A DNA stretch of 13,325 bases. It comes from JANNHK01 sp034408875. Lineage in GTDB: Bacteria > Actinomycetota > Acidimicrobiia > IMCC26256 > PALSA-610. This document shows, piece by piece, positions 1-6,581 of this stretch. The translations under genes and the position numbers were made by a program. The stretch is taken from positions 1 through 13,325 of the forward strand of contig JAWXCJ010000084.1 of assembly GCA_034408875.1 (NCBI GenBank), written 5' to 3'. Under the pieces are notes generated by a model. The model did not search any database, was not told the DNA's origin, and was given only the letters and a program-made list of their open reading frames with translations. Every line of letters begins with the position of its first letter. Positions within the stretch are counted from its first letter, which is position 1.

Positions 1-57
1 GGCTCCCTCGCCTCGCGCGTGAGGCCTCCGGCCGGAGGCGCTCACTGCGTCCGCACG
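1..57 (-). repeat. Dispersed repeat, copy A (intergenic, cut by or ending at the window edge)
   Basis: Read on the minus strand, this segment begins with CGTGCGGACGCAG (57 to 45) and ends with GCGAGGGAGCC (11 to 1). The same two blocks, in the same order, occur at 9850-9892 inside the TtuA-like gene. The cores between the blocks differ: here it is about 33 bases and contains a strong palindrome, while in the other copy it is 19 bases. The element lies just past the stop of the glycosyltransferase and may continue beyond position 1. That it is a genome-wide repeat family is inferred from two copies only. Confidence 0.5.
19..45 (-). terminator. GC-rich palindrome after the glycosyltransferase gene; possible terminator
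   Basis: GTGAG-GCCTCCGG faces CCGGAGGC-g-CTCAC, giving a 13-pair stem with one bulged base and a self-complementary centre. It starts 19 bases past the stop codon of the minus-strand glycosyltransferase gene, so it could end that operon. No T-tract follows on the minus strand, so a classic intrinsic terminator is not shown. It also forms the core of repeat copy A, so it may instead be a feature of that element. Confidence 0.4.
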
Positions 58-64
58 GTCGCGG

Positions 65-811
65 TCACACGTTTTTATGGTCGCGCCAGAGCGCGAGGCG
101 CAGCTTCACGAGTCCGAGGATCGTGCGAGGCACGCGGCGAAGAATAGAGGTGCGCGCGGGGCGCAGTTCGATGACGGCGACGGGAATCTCGTCGGTGCGC
201 AGCCCGGCCCGCTCGACGCGCAGGATCAGCTCGGTGTCGAACAGGTCCTTGCCGAACTGGCAGCGGCGGGCGTAGGGCTCGACCGCGGCGCGGCGCATGG
301 CCTTCATGCCGTGCGTGTCGGAGACTTTGAGGCCGAACACGACCCGCAGCAGGGTGCTGAAGGTCGCGGTGACGAGCTTGCGGAGCGCGGGGCGGGTGTC
401 GTGCGCGCCCTTGCTGCGCTTGGAGCCGACGATGATCGCGGGGCCGTCGTCGGGACTGACCCGCTCGACCGCCTGCTGGAGGAAGTCGAGGTCGTAGTAG
501 TCGGCGTCGAAGTTCACGACGGCGACGCCGGTGGCCGCGAGCAAGCCGTGGCGCAGCGCGCGGCCGTAGTCGGGTTCGGGGCTCTGCTCGGCGCGTACTT
601 CGGGGAACCGGGCCGCGAGTTCCTGTGCGAGTTCGAACGTGCTGTCGGTCGAACCGTTCTCGACGACGACGATCTCGAACGAGACTTCGCGGACGCGCAG
701 GCCTTCGACGACGTCGGACACCGAGGTCTCGAGGATCTCGGCCTCGTTGTACGCGGGCATGACGACGCTGACGTCCGGGGTCTTGGCGCCGGGCGCCTTC
801 GGGCCACTCAC
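65..811 (-). CDS. Family 2 glycosyltransferase, dolichyl-phosphate-mannose-synthase-like
   Basis: 248 residues. This is a GT-A fold enzyme that would transfer a sugar from a nucleotide donor, probably to a lipid or glycan acceptor at the inner face of the membrane. The nucleotide-binding start VSVVMPAYNE (residues 14-23), the acidic stretch VVVENGSTDST (48-58) and the metal-binding DAD (102-104, in VNFDADYYD) are all visible, with a later acidic FDTEL (191-195). No membrane-spanning tail is present, unlike many polyprenyl-phosphate glycosyltransferases, so attachment must be peripheral. The GTG start at 811 overlaps the stop of the GH84 gene in a GTGA arrangement, so the two are probably translationally coupled. 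Family membership is firm; donor and acceptor cannot be read from sequence. Confidence 0.88.
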   Translation of the reverse strand: MSGPKAPGAKTPDVSVVMPAYNEAEILETSVSDVVEGLRVREVSFEIVVVENGSTDSTFELAQELAARFPEVRAEQSPEPDYGRALRHGLLAATGVAVVNFDADYYDLDFLQQAVERVSPDDGPAIIVGSKRSKGAHDTRPALRKLVTATFSTLLRVVFGLKVSDTHGMKAMRRAAVEPYARRCQFGKDLFDTELILRVERAGLRTDEIPVAVIELRPARTSILRRVPRTILGLVKLRLALWRDHKNV

Positions 812-2400
812 GGGAGTCGAGCCTCGCGGAAGGGAAGGCCGTCCTCGCTGACGCGGGTTGCGTACTCACCGCAGCGCACGAGGGTCATCGTGCCACGCGC
901 GTCGAACGAGCCGTCGTCGCCCACGGGGCGTTCCTCGCCGTCGACCAACGCGCGTACCGGCGCATTGGGATCGGCCCGCCACGCGTCGTAGGCGTCGAGC
1001 GCGAGGCGGCAGAGCCGGTCGATGGCGTTGGCATCCTCCCGCACGGCGAGTGCCGGGTCGAGGCCGGGCGCGCCGCCCGCGAGCTGCACGACGGCCGGAT
1101 AGAGCGCGAACCGAGGACCGAACACGACCTCTCTTTTCGTCCGGGCACCGTCCCAGCTGTAGAGCATCAGGAATGCGGCGTGCATCGCGCGCTCAGCGTC
1201 GGGTGCAGCGGCCCGTCCGCCACCTTCCGCGGTCATCGCGGCGACGGGCCGGAGCTGTTGGATCAGTTTCAATGCCGCGAGTCCGGCGTTGGCCTCGGCC
1301 CGCGCCGCGCGTGCCCACGGCGCGATCTCGCCGGCCAGGTCGTCGCCGTCGGCGGGGAAGGTATCGGGGAGCGCGCGTGCGGTGCGCAACACCGCCGCGA
1401 CGGCCGCGACGGCGGCCGGCCAACCCGGACCGTCGATCTCGTCGTGCAGAGTGGCAACGAGTTGGTGCAGTTCGAGTTCTTCGGGTTCGGAAACGGGACC
1501 GTCGGCGCACGCGCGGGCCAGGCCCGCGAGCGCCTCTTTGTGTTCGCCGCCGACGTCGTCGATCGCGCGCGCCCACGCTTCGGACGGGTCATACCGGTCC
1601 GGGTCGCGCAGGAATGCCGCGGCGGTGGCCAGCGCGATCTGCGACGCGTACGCCTGGTTCATCGGGTTGCACAGCACACCGCCCACGACGTCGACCAAGT
1701 CTGAGTCGCGACCCTGGTACGGCCCGAGGTGGAGGCTGTGCGCCATGGTGCCGTCGTTGACCGGGTAGTTGTCCCAGATGATCGGCGCGCGGTCGCCGAG
1801 CGCGTCGGCCCACGCGCGCGCGTCACGCACCGAGATCGTGGGCGAGCAGACGGTCGGGCCCGTCCACATGACGTCGACATCGGCCGGGAGCCGGGCGCCG
1901 AGTTCACTGAGGTACGGCGACGGGTCGGTGCCGACGTACTCGGTCGGGCACAGCGTGAGCCAAAGGTTCGGGAACGCTTCGAGCAGGAACGCGGCCAGGT
2001 CGGCCTGGCGCGGCGCGAGTCCGGGCTGCATCGGGATGTCGTCGACGAGCAGCAGGAACCACGACACGCCGACGGCGCGTAACGGTTCCAGCTTCGCGAC
2101 GAGCACAGCCCGGTCCTCGGCCGATTCGTAGTCGATGTCGAGCCCGGGCGAGATCGCGAACCCGAAGCGAATGCCCTCGAATGCCGCGTGCGCGGCGAGT
2201 TCCCGAAATCGTTCCTGCTCGACGTCGTCGTACGGCTCGCGCCATTGCGACCGGTGCTTCGCGTCGTCCTTGGGCGCGTAGACGTATGCGTTCATGTCGC
2301 GCGCACCGAGGAACGACAGTATGTCGAGGCGGGCGTCGTGCGACCACGGCGTCCCGTAGAACCCTTCGACGACTCCTCGCACTCCGAACTGTCGCGGCAT
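808..2400 (-). CDS. GH84 family beta-N-acetylglucosaminidase (O-GlcNAcase/hyaluronidase-like)
   Basis: 530 residues. GH84 enzymes release beta-linked N-acetylglucosamine by substrate-assisted catalysis using two adjacent aspartates. Seen here: the family opening GVRGVVEGFYGTPWS (6-20), the catalytic pair D120-D121 in LLLVDDIPM, MWTGPTVCS (178-186), the substrate-binding WDNYPVND (209-216) and CNPMNQAYAS (244-253). Residues from about 285 on are a helical, Ala-rich region I do not recognise. I chose the ATG at 2400 because homology starts at once after it. The open frame continues upstream to 2844, but that stretch runs antisense across the ligase gene and has no family resemblance. There is no signal peptide, so the enzyme should be cytoplasmic, which is unusual for a family whose studied bacterial members are mostly secreted. 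The natural substrate is unknown; a role in recycling GlcNAc-containing glycans or conjugates is a guess. Confidence 0.9.
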   Translation of the reverse strand: MPRQFGVRGVVEGFYGTPWSHDARLDILSFLGARDMNAYVYAPKDDAKHRSQWREPYDDVEQERFRELAAHAAFEGIRFGFAISPGLDIDYESAEDRAVLVAKLEPLRAVGVSWFLLLVDDIPMQPGLAPRQADLAAFLLEAFPNLWLTLCPTEYVGTDPSPYLSELGARLPADVDVMWTGPTVCSPTISVRDARAWADALGDRAPIIWDNYPVNDGTMAHSLHLGPYQGRDSDLVDVVGGVLCNPMNQAYASQIALATAAAFLRDPDRYDPSEAWARAIDDVGGEHKEALAGLARACADGPVSEPEELELHQLVATLHDEIDGPGWPAAVAAVAAVLRTARALPDTFPADGDDLAGEIAPWARAARAEANAGLAALKLIQQLRPVAAMTAEGGGRAAAPDAERAMHAAFLMLYSWDGARTKREVVFGPRFALYPAVVQLAGGAPGLDPALAVREDANAIDRLCRLALDAYDAWRADPNAPVRALVDGEERPVGDDGSFDARGTMTLVRCGEYATRVSEDGLPFREARLP

Positions 2401-2406
2401 GTGGAA

Positions 2407-2412
2407 AGGGTA
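2407..2412 (-). promoter_or_regulatory. Candidate -10 box for a leaderless GH84 transcript
   Basis: On the minus strand TACCCT (TAnnnT pattern) is separated by six bases from the ATG at 2400. That is the spacing typical of leaderless actinobacterial genes, where transcription starts at or next to the start codon. No Shine-Dalgarno sequence lies between the box and the ATG, which fits. No convincing -35 is visible. Confidence 0.4.
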
Positions 2413-2420
2413 TGGGCAGG

Positions 2421-2426
2421 TAGGGT
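2421..2426 (+). promoter_or_regulatory. Candidate -10 box for the acyl-CoA ligase gene
   Basis: TAGGGT fits the actinobacterial TAnnnT -10 pattern and lies 28 bases before the ATG at 2455, implying a leader of about 20 bases. A G-run at 2442-2447, seven bases before the ATG, could act as a weak ribosome binding site. It lies back to back with the -10 box of the GH84 gene in a 54-bp divergent region. No clear -35 is seen. Confidence 0.35.
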
Positions 2427-2454
2427 GCGGCGCACTCACCCGGGGGGTCAGGGA

Positions 2455-4050
2455 ATGAACGAACCACTCGACGTACTCGCCGTCCACGCGGGCGCGAATT
2501 CCGACGGCGTCGCGGTGATCGTCGACGGGAGCGGAGGCGCCCGCGCGTCGACCACGTCGTTCGGGGAGCTGAATGCGCTGGTGAACCGGCTCGCGCACGG
2601 GCTCACCGCCGCCGGTGCCCGGTCGGGGGAACGCCTCGTCTGGTGCGGGCCGAACTCGCTCGAGGTGCTCGTCACTATCCACGCCGCCCGCAAGCTCGCC
2701 CTCGTCGCGGTCCCGCTGTCGTACCGCTTCAACGCCGAGGAGATGGCGTACGTCATCGACAACTCCGACGCGACGGTCGTTGTCGTCGACGCCGAACAGG
2801 CCGCGCTCGTCGCCGAGGTCCGCGGCGAGATCCCGAAGGTCCACACCGTCGTCGTGTACGGCGGGCCTGGCGCCGGAGCGGCCCCTCAGAGCGGCAACAA
2901 CGTGCCGGAGGGGTGTGTCGCGTGGGACGACGTCATCGGCGGCCGCCCCGACACCGAACCGCCACTCCCCGCCGACGCAACCGAGGCGGGCGCGGCGATG
3001 ATCTACACGTCGGGCACGACGGGCAAGCCCAAGGGCGCACTGCGCACCGCGACCGACCGCACACTCGTATTCGCGCTGCTCGCCGAACTGCGGCTATTGC
3101 ACGAAAACTCGGTGCACCTCACGACCGGACCGATGTACCACTCCGGACCGCTCGCGTTCGCGTCGCTCGCGCACACCCTCGGCGCGCCGATCGTCGTGTT
3201 GCGCAAGTTCGACCCCGTGCGTTGGATCGACCTGGTCAAGACCCACCGGGTCACGAACTCGTTCTCGGCGCCGACGCAACTCAAGCGCATCGTGAGCCTG
3301 CCCCCCGAAGAACTGGCCAAGGCCGACATGTCGTCGATGATCTGCCTCATCGCGAACGCGGCTCCGGTGCCGTACTCGCTGAAAGAGGAGATCGTCGCCA
3401 AGCTCGGCGAAGGCTGGCTGTTCGAGGTGTACGGCTCGACCGAGCTGGGGGTCGACACGGTGCTCCCCCCCGAGGACCAGCTCCGCAAGCCCGGTTCGTG
3501 CGGCAAGCCGTACGGCGGCATCGAGATCAAGATCGTGAACGACGACGGCGAACCGGTACCGACCGGCGACCCGGGTGAGCTGTTCGTGCGCACGAAGCTC
3601 GCGATGGACGGCTACCACCGCACGAGCGAACAACTCACCGAACTGAAAGGTTCGCAGTGGAAGTCCGTCGGCGACGTCGCCTACGTCGACGACGAGGGCT
3701 ACGTGTACATCTGCGACCGCAAGAAGGACATGATCATCTCGGGTGGCGTCAACATCTACCCGGCCGAGATCGAAGCGGTGCTGTATGGCCACCCCCAAGT
3801 ACTCGACGCGGCCGTGTTCGGTATCCCCGACGACGAGTGGGGCGAGCGCGTGCACGCGATCGTGCAGCCGAAGGCGGGGGAGACGATCGACCTCGCCGAA
3901 CTGAAGGCATTCGCGGAAGAGCACCTCGCCCGGTACAAGCAGCCGCGCGCGTACGAACTGCGCGATGCCTTGCCGCGGACCGATTCAGGCAAGCTGCTCA
4001 AGCGCGTGCTGCGCGACGAGTACTGGAAAGACCGCAAGCGCGCGGTGTAA
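2455..4050 (+). CDS. AMP-forming acyl-CoA ligase (FadD/class I adenylating enzyme)
   Basis: 531 residues, normal length for the family. It activates a carboxylic acid with ATP to an acyl-adenylate and then forms the CoA thioester. Visible motifs are the ATP-binding P-loop TSGTTGKPKG (185-194), YGSTE (326-330), the hinge and A8 region GDVAYVDDEGYVYICDRKKD (406-425) followed by ISGGVNIYPAEIE, and the C-terminal catalytic lysine K513 in PRTDSGKLLKR. The ATG at 2455 sits where the family N-terminus begins; the frame stays open upstream to 2188, but only as antisense of the GH84 gene. The VOC-like gene follows after 14 bp and a second, mechanistically different acyl-CoA synthetase lies just beyond, pointing to acid catabolism. 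Substrate chain length cannot be read reliably. Confidence 0.92.
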   Translation: MNEPLDVLAVHAGANSDGVAVIVDGSGGARASTTSFGELNALVNRLAHGLTAAGARSGERLVWCGPNSLEVLVTIHAARKLALVAVPLSYRFNAEEMAYVIDNSDATVVVVDAEQAALVAEVRGEIPKVHTVVVYGGPGAGAAPQSGNNVPEGCVAWDDVIGGRPDTEPPLPADATEAGAAMIYTSGTTGKPKGALRTATDRTLVFALLAELRLLHENSVHLTTGPMYHSGPLAFASLAHTLGAPIVVLRKFDPVRWIDLVKTHRVTNSFSAPTQLKRIVSLPPEELAKADMSSMICLIANAAPVPYSLKEEIVAKLGEGWLFEVYGSTELGVDTVLPPEDQLRKPGSCGKPYGGIEIKIVNDDGEPVPTGDPGELFVRTKLAMDGYHRTSEQLTELKGSQWKSVGDVAYVDDEGYVYICDRKKDMIISGGVNIYPAEIEAVLYGHPQVLDAAVFGIPDDEWGERVHAIVQPKAGETIDLAELKAFAEEHLARYKQPRAYELRDALPRTDSGKLLKRVLRDEYWKDRKRAV

Positions 4051-4064
4051 CCGTTCCGGCGCGC

Positions 4065-4394
4065 ATGTCGTTCGTCACCTTGGGGGCACGCGACCTGGAG
4101 CGGATCCGCGCGTTCTACAAGGGCCTCGGATGGGAACCGGGCGTGGACGTCGAGAACTTCGTCTCGTTCCTGCTCGGCGGTGTCGTCCTCGGCATCTACG
4201 CCATGGAGAACCTGAACGAGGAATCCGCGCCCGGCCTCGCGGCCGACGGCGGCTGGTCGGGCGTCACCCTCGCGTGCAACGTCGCCGACCCCGAAGGCAA
4301 CCGCTGGGAAATCGCCTGGGCCGAAGGCCTCGAGTGGAACGAGAATGGCGCAGTGACCAAGTTCGGCGACTCACCGCGCGTCGTGCGTCGCTAG
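4065..4394 (+). CDS. Short VOC/glyoxalase-like protein with an apparent internal deletion
   Basis: 109 residues, against roughly 130-145 for typical proteins of this VOC subgroup. The N-terminal half (VTLGARDLERIRAFYKGLGW, then VSFLLGGVVLGIYAME) is a normal beta-alpha-beta-beta-beta module, and the end (ADPEGNRWEIAWAEG, 87-101) is the usual closing strand with its metal-site glutamate. Between GVTLACNV and ADPEGN the stretch of some 35-40 residues that normally gives the second helix and following strands is absent, with the frame kept. The gene follows the ligase by 14 bp without a clear ribosome binding site, and its TAG stop lies inside a perfect inverted repeat. It may be a degraded gene that is still open, a minimal variant working as part of a dimer, or an assembly artefact. 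The expected full-length architecture is from family knowledge, not from an alignment made here. Confidence 0.6.
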   Translation: MSFVTLGARDLERIRAFYKGLGWEPGVDVENFVSFLLGGVVLGIYAMENLNEESAPGLAADGGWSGVTLACNVADPEGNRWEIAWAEGLEWNENGAVTKFGDSPRVVRR

Positions 4395-4425
4395 GGGTAC
4401 CTCCAGTGGCCCCTAGCGACGCACG
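4382..4425. repeat. Perfect 16-bp inverted repeat; terminator or operator
   Basis: Arm CGTGCGTCGCTAGGGG (4382-4397) and arm CCCCTAGCGACGCACG (4410-4425) are exact reverse complements around a 12-base loop. In RNA this is a very stable hairpin. It contains the TAG stop of the VOC-like gene (4392-4394) and ends two bases before the candidate -10 box of the next gene. No T-tract follows on either strand. It may separate the ligase/VOC unit from the next gene as a U-less terminator, or be a binding site for a dimeric regulator over the -35 region. Confidence 0.85.
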
Positions 4426-4427
4426 GG

Positions 4428-4433
4428 TACGAT
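4428..4433 (+). promoter_or_regulatory. Candidate -10 box before the NDP-forming acyl-CoA synthetase gene
   Basis: TACGAT fits TAnnnT and is followed by nine bases before the GTG start at 4443. Transcription would begin within a few bases of the start codon, and there is no Shine-Dalgarno sequence, so a leaderless or near-leaderless message is likely. The right arm of the 16-bp inverted repeat covers the region just upstream. Confidence 0.35.
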
Positions 4434-4442
4434 CTGCGCTCC

Positions 4443-6581
4443 GTGTCCACGCTTTCGGAAGCCGCATCGAAAGAGCTGCTCGCGTCGTACGGCGTGCCGG
4501 TGCTCGACGAGCGCACCGCGGCCGACGCCGGCGGCGCAGTCGCGGCGGCCGATGCGATCGGGTACCCGGTCGTCGTGAAGCTGTGCGGCGACGCAATCGC
4601 GCACAAGACCGAACGCGGGCTGGTCCGCCTGAACCTGGGCGACGCCGATGCCGTGCGCGCGTCCGCAGACGCGCTGCTCGCCGCCGCCACACCTGACGAC
4701 GGCGCGGTCGAACTCCTCGTCGCGCCGATGGTCAAGGGCAACCGCGAACTGATCGCCGGGCTCGTGCGCGATCCGCAGTTCGGTCCGTGCGTGATGCTCG
4801 GCGTGGGCGGTGTGATCGCCGAAGCGCTGGGCGACGTGGCGTTCCGCCTCGTCCCGCTCGCCGACGTCGACGCCCGCGAGATCGTCGACGACCTCGCCAC
4901 CCAGAAGCTGTTCGGCCCGTTCCGCGGTGAACCCGCCGTCGACCGCGACGCCCTCGCGGCGGTGCTGCTCGGGCTGTCGCGCCTCGCCGCCGACCGGCCC
5001 GACGTCGCGTCGGTCGACCTCAACCCGCTTATCGTCGTCGACGGCAAGCCGCTCGCGGTCGACGCCCTCGTCGAACTGGCGTCACAAAACCAGACGGCGC
5101 CTGCTCCGGTGACGCCAGTTGGCGATTTGCGGGCGCTGTTCGAGCCCCGGGGCGTGATCGTGGCGGGCGCGTCGACGCATCCGGGGAAGTTCGGGTTCGT
5201 CGCGCTGCACAACATCCTGGCCGCGGGCTACGAGGGCAACGTCGGGGCGACCAACCTCGAAGGCGCGTCGGTGCTCGGCATCGACACGGTTGCCAACGTC
5301 GACGATCTCGGCGACGGACCGTGGGACCTCCTGTTCGTGTGCACTCCCGCCGCCGCCAACCTCGACCTCCTGCGCGCGTGCGCGAAGAAGGGCGTGCGCG
5401 CCGCGTTCCTCACGAGTGCCGGCTACGGCGAGGCCGGACCGGAAGGCCGCAAGGCCGAGGACGAACTGATCGCCCTCGCCCGCGAGCTCGGAATCGTGCT
5501 CGCGGGCCCGAACGGCCAGGGTGTCGTGTCGACGCCGGCCAAGCTGTGCGCGCAGATCGTCGCTCCGTACCCACCCGCGGGCCGCATCGCGATCGCGAGC
5601 CAGTCGGGCAACTTCGTGTCGTCGTTCCAGAACTGGGCAGTGCAAACCGGTGTCGGCGTGAGCCGGGCCGTCTCGGCGGGCAACGCGGCCGCGGTCGGCG
5701 TCGCCGACTACCTCGAGTGGTACGCCGACGACGAGGAGACCGCGGTGAGCCTCGCGTACGTCGAAGGGATCACCGACGGCCGGGCCCTCTTCGACCGCCT
5801 CGCCGCGGTCGCGCGCCGGAAACCGGTCGTGCTCGTCAAAGGCGGAACAACCGAAGGTGGCCGGCGTGCGGCCGCGAGCCACACCGGGTCACTCGCCAGT
5901 GACGACCGGGTGTTCGACGGCATGTGCCGCCAAGCGGGCATCACACGCGCCGCCACGGTCGAGGAAGCGTTCGAAGCGGCCGCCACGTTCGCGACGCAGC
6001 CGCTGCCCCGGGGACCGCGCACCGCGGTGCTGACGACCGCGGGCGGTTGGGGAGTGGTGACCGCCGACGCGATCGCCCGGACCGGCGATCTCGAACTCGC
6101 GCCACTGCCCGACGACCTGCGCGCCGCAATCGACGAGAAGCTGCCGCCGCGGTGGAGCCGGAACAATCCGATCGACTTCGCCGGGGGCGAGACGCGCGAC
6201 ACGATCCCCGAAGTCATGGAACTTGTCGCGATGCACCCTGACATCGACGCGATCGTGTACCTCGGCATCGGCATCCAGTCGAACACCGCGCAGCTACTCC
6301 GGAACGGGCCGTTCTATCCCGACCACGGCATCGAACGGATCGTGGCGTACCACGAACGGCAGGACGCGCGGTTCGCGCAGGCCGCCGCCGAGATCTCGCA
6401 GGCGTCCGGAATACCGATCCTCACCGCGACCGAGCTCGCCGTCGCCGCGCCCGACAACGCCGGCCCGGCGACCGTGCGCGGCACCGACCGACTCGCGTAC
6501 GCATCCGCGAACCGCGCCGTGACGGCGCTCGCCCACCTGTGGCGCTACAGCCGCTTCCGCGCCGTACGCGGCCTCGACTGA
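4443..6581 (+). CDS. Fused NDP-forming acyl-CoA synthetase, ATP-grasp domain first
   Basis: 712 residues. These enzymes interconvert acyl-CoA plus NDP and phosphate with acid, CoA and NTP through phosphohistidine intermediates. The order here is an ATP-grasp (beta-type) domain at about 1-213, with H54 in AIAHKTERG matching the ATP-grasp phosphohistidine; a CoA-binding Rossmann domain at about 227-365 (GASTHPGKFG, 242-251); a ligase domain at about 375-515 with the active-site histidine H480 in ASHTGSLAS; and a third alpha-type domain containing NNPIDFAGG to about 660. The Pat/YfiQ-type and archaeal fused enzymes known to me start with the CoA-binding domain, so this order is permuted relative to them. 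The GTG at 4443 directly precedes the conserved start STLSEAASKELLASYGVPV. Substrate is unknown; nearby ligase and VOC genes suggest organic or fatty acid metabolism. Confidence 0.88.
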   Translation: MSTLSEAASKELLASYGVPVLDERTAADAGGAVAAADAIGYPVVVKLCGDAIAHKTERGLVRLNLGDADAVRASADALLAAATPDDGAVELLVAPMVKGNRELIAGLVRDPQFGPCVMLGVGGVIAEALGDVAFRLVPLADVDAREIVDDLATQKLFGPFRGEPAVDRDALAAVLLGLSRLAADRPDVASVDLNPLIVVDGKPLAVDALVELASQNQTAPAPVTPVGDLRALFEPRGVIVAGASTHPGKFGFVALHNILAAGYEGNVGATNLEGASVLGIDTVANVDDLGDGPWDLLFVCTPAAANLDLLRACAKKGVRAAFLTSAGYGEAGPEGRKAEDELIALARELGIVLAGPNGQGVVSTPAKLCAQIVAPYPPAGRIAIASQSGNFVSSFQNWAVQTGVGVSRAVSAGNAAAVGVADYLEWYADDEETAVSLAYVEGITDGRALFDRLAAVARRKPVVLVKGGTTEGGRRAAASHTGSLASDDRVFDGMCRQAGITRAATVEEAFEAAATFATQPLPRGPRTAVLTTAGGWGVVTADAIARTGDLELAPLPDDLRAAIDEKLPPRWSRNNPIDFAGGETRDTIPEVMELVAMHPDIDAIVYLGIGIQSNTAQLLRNGPFYPDHGIERIVAYHERQDARFAQAAAEISQASGIPILTATELAVAAPDNAGPATVRGTDRLAYASANRAVTALAHLWRYSRFRAVRGLD

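Noticed and set aside
77..991. Long plus-strand open frame opposite the glycosyltransferase
   Set aside because: A shadow frame of high-GC coding DNA. The opposite strand carries clear GT2 motifs, and this translation shows none.
2188..2454. Upstream extension of the ligase reading frame
   Set aside because: It lies mostly antisense inside the GH84 gene and has no adenylating-enzyme features; the ATG at 2455 matches the family start.
2401..2844. Upstream extension of the GH84 reading frame on the minus strand
   Set aside because: It is antisense to the acyl-CoA ligase gene, has low-complexity Arg/Asp/Val composition and no family resemblance; homology begins at the ATG at 2400.
4443..6581. 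Reading the 712-residue protein as succinyl-CoA synthetase
   Set aside because: Succinyl-CoA synthetase is normally two separate subunits; the fused ATP-grasp, CoA-binding and extra ligase domains and the SHTGS motif fit the acyl-CoA synthetase (NDP-forming) superfamily more widely.
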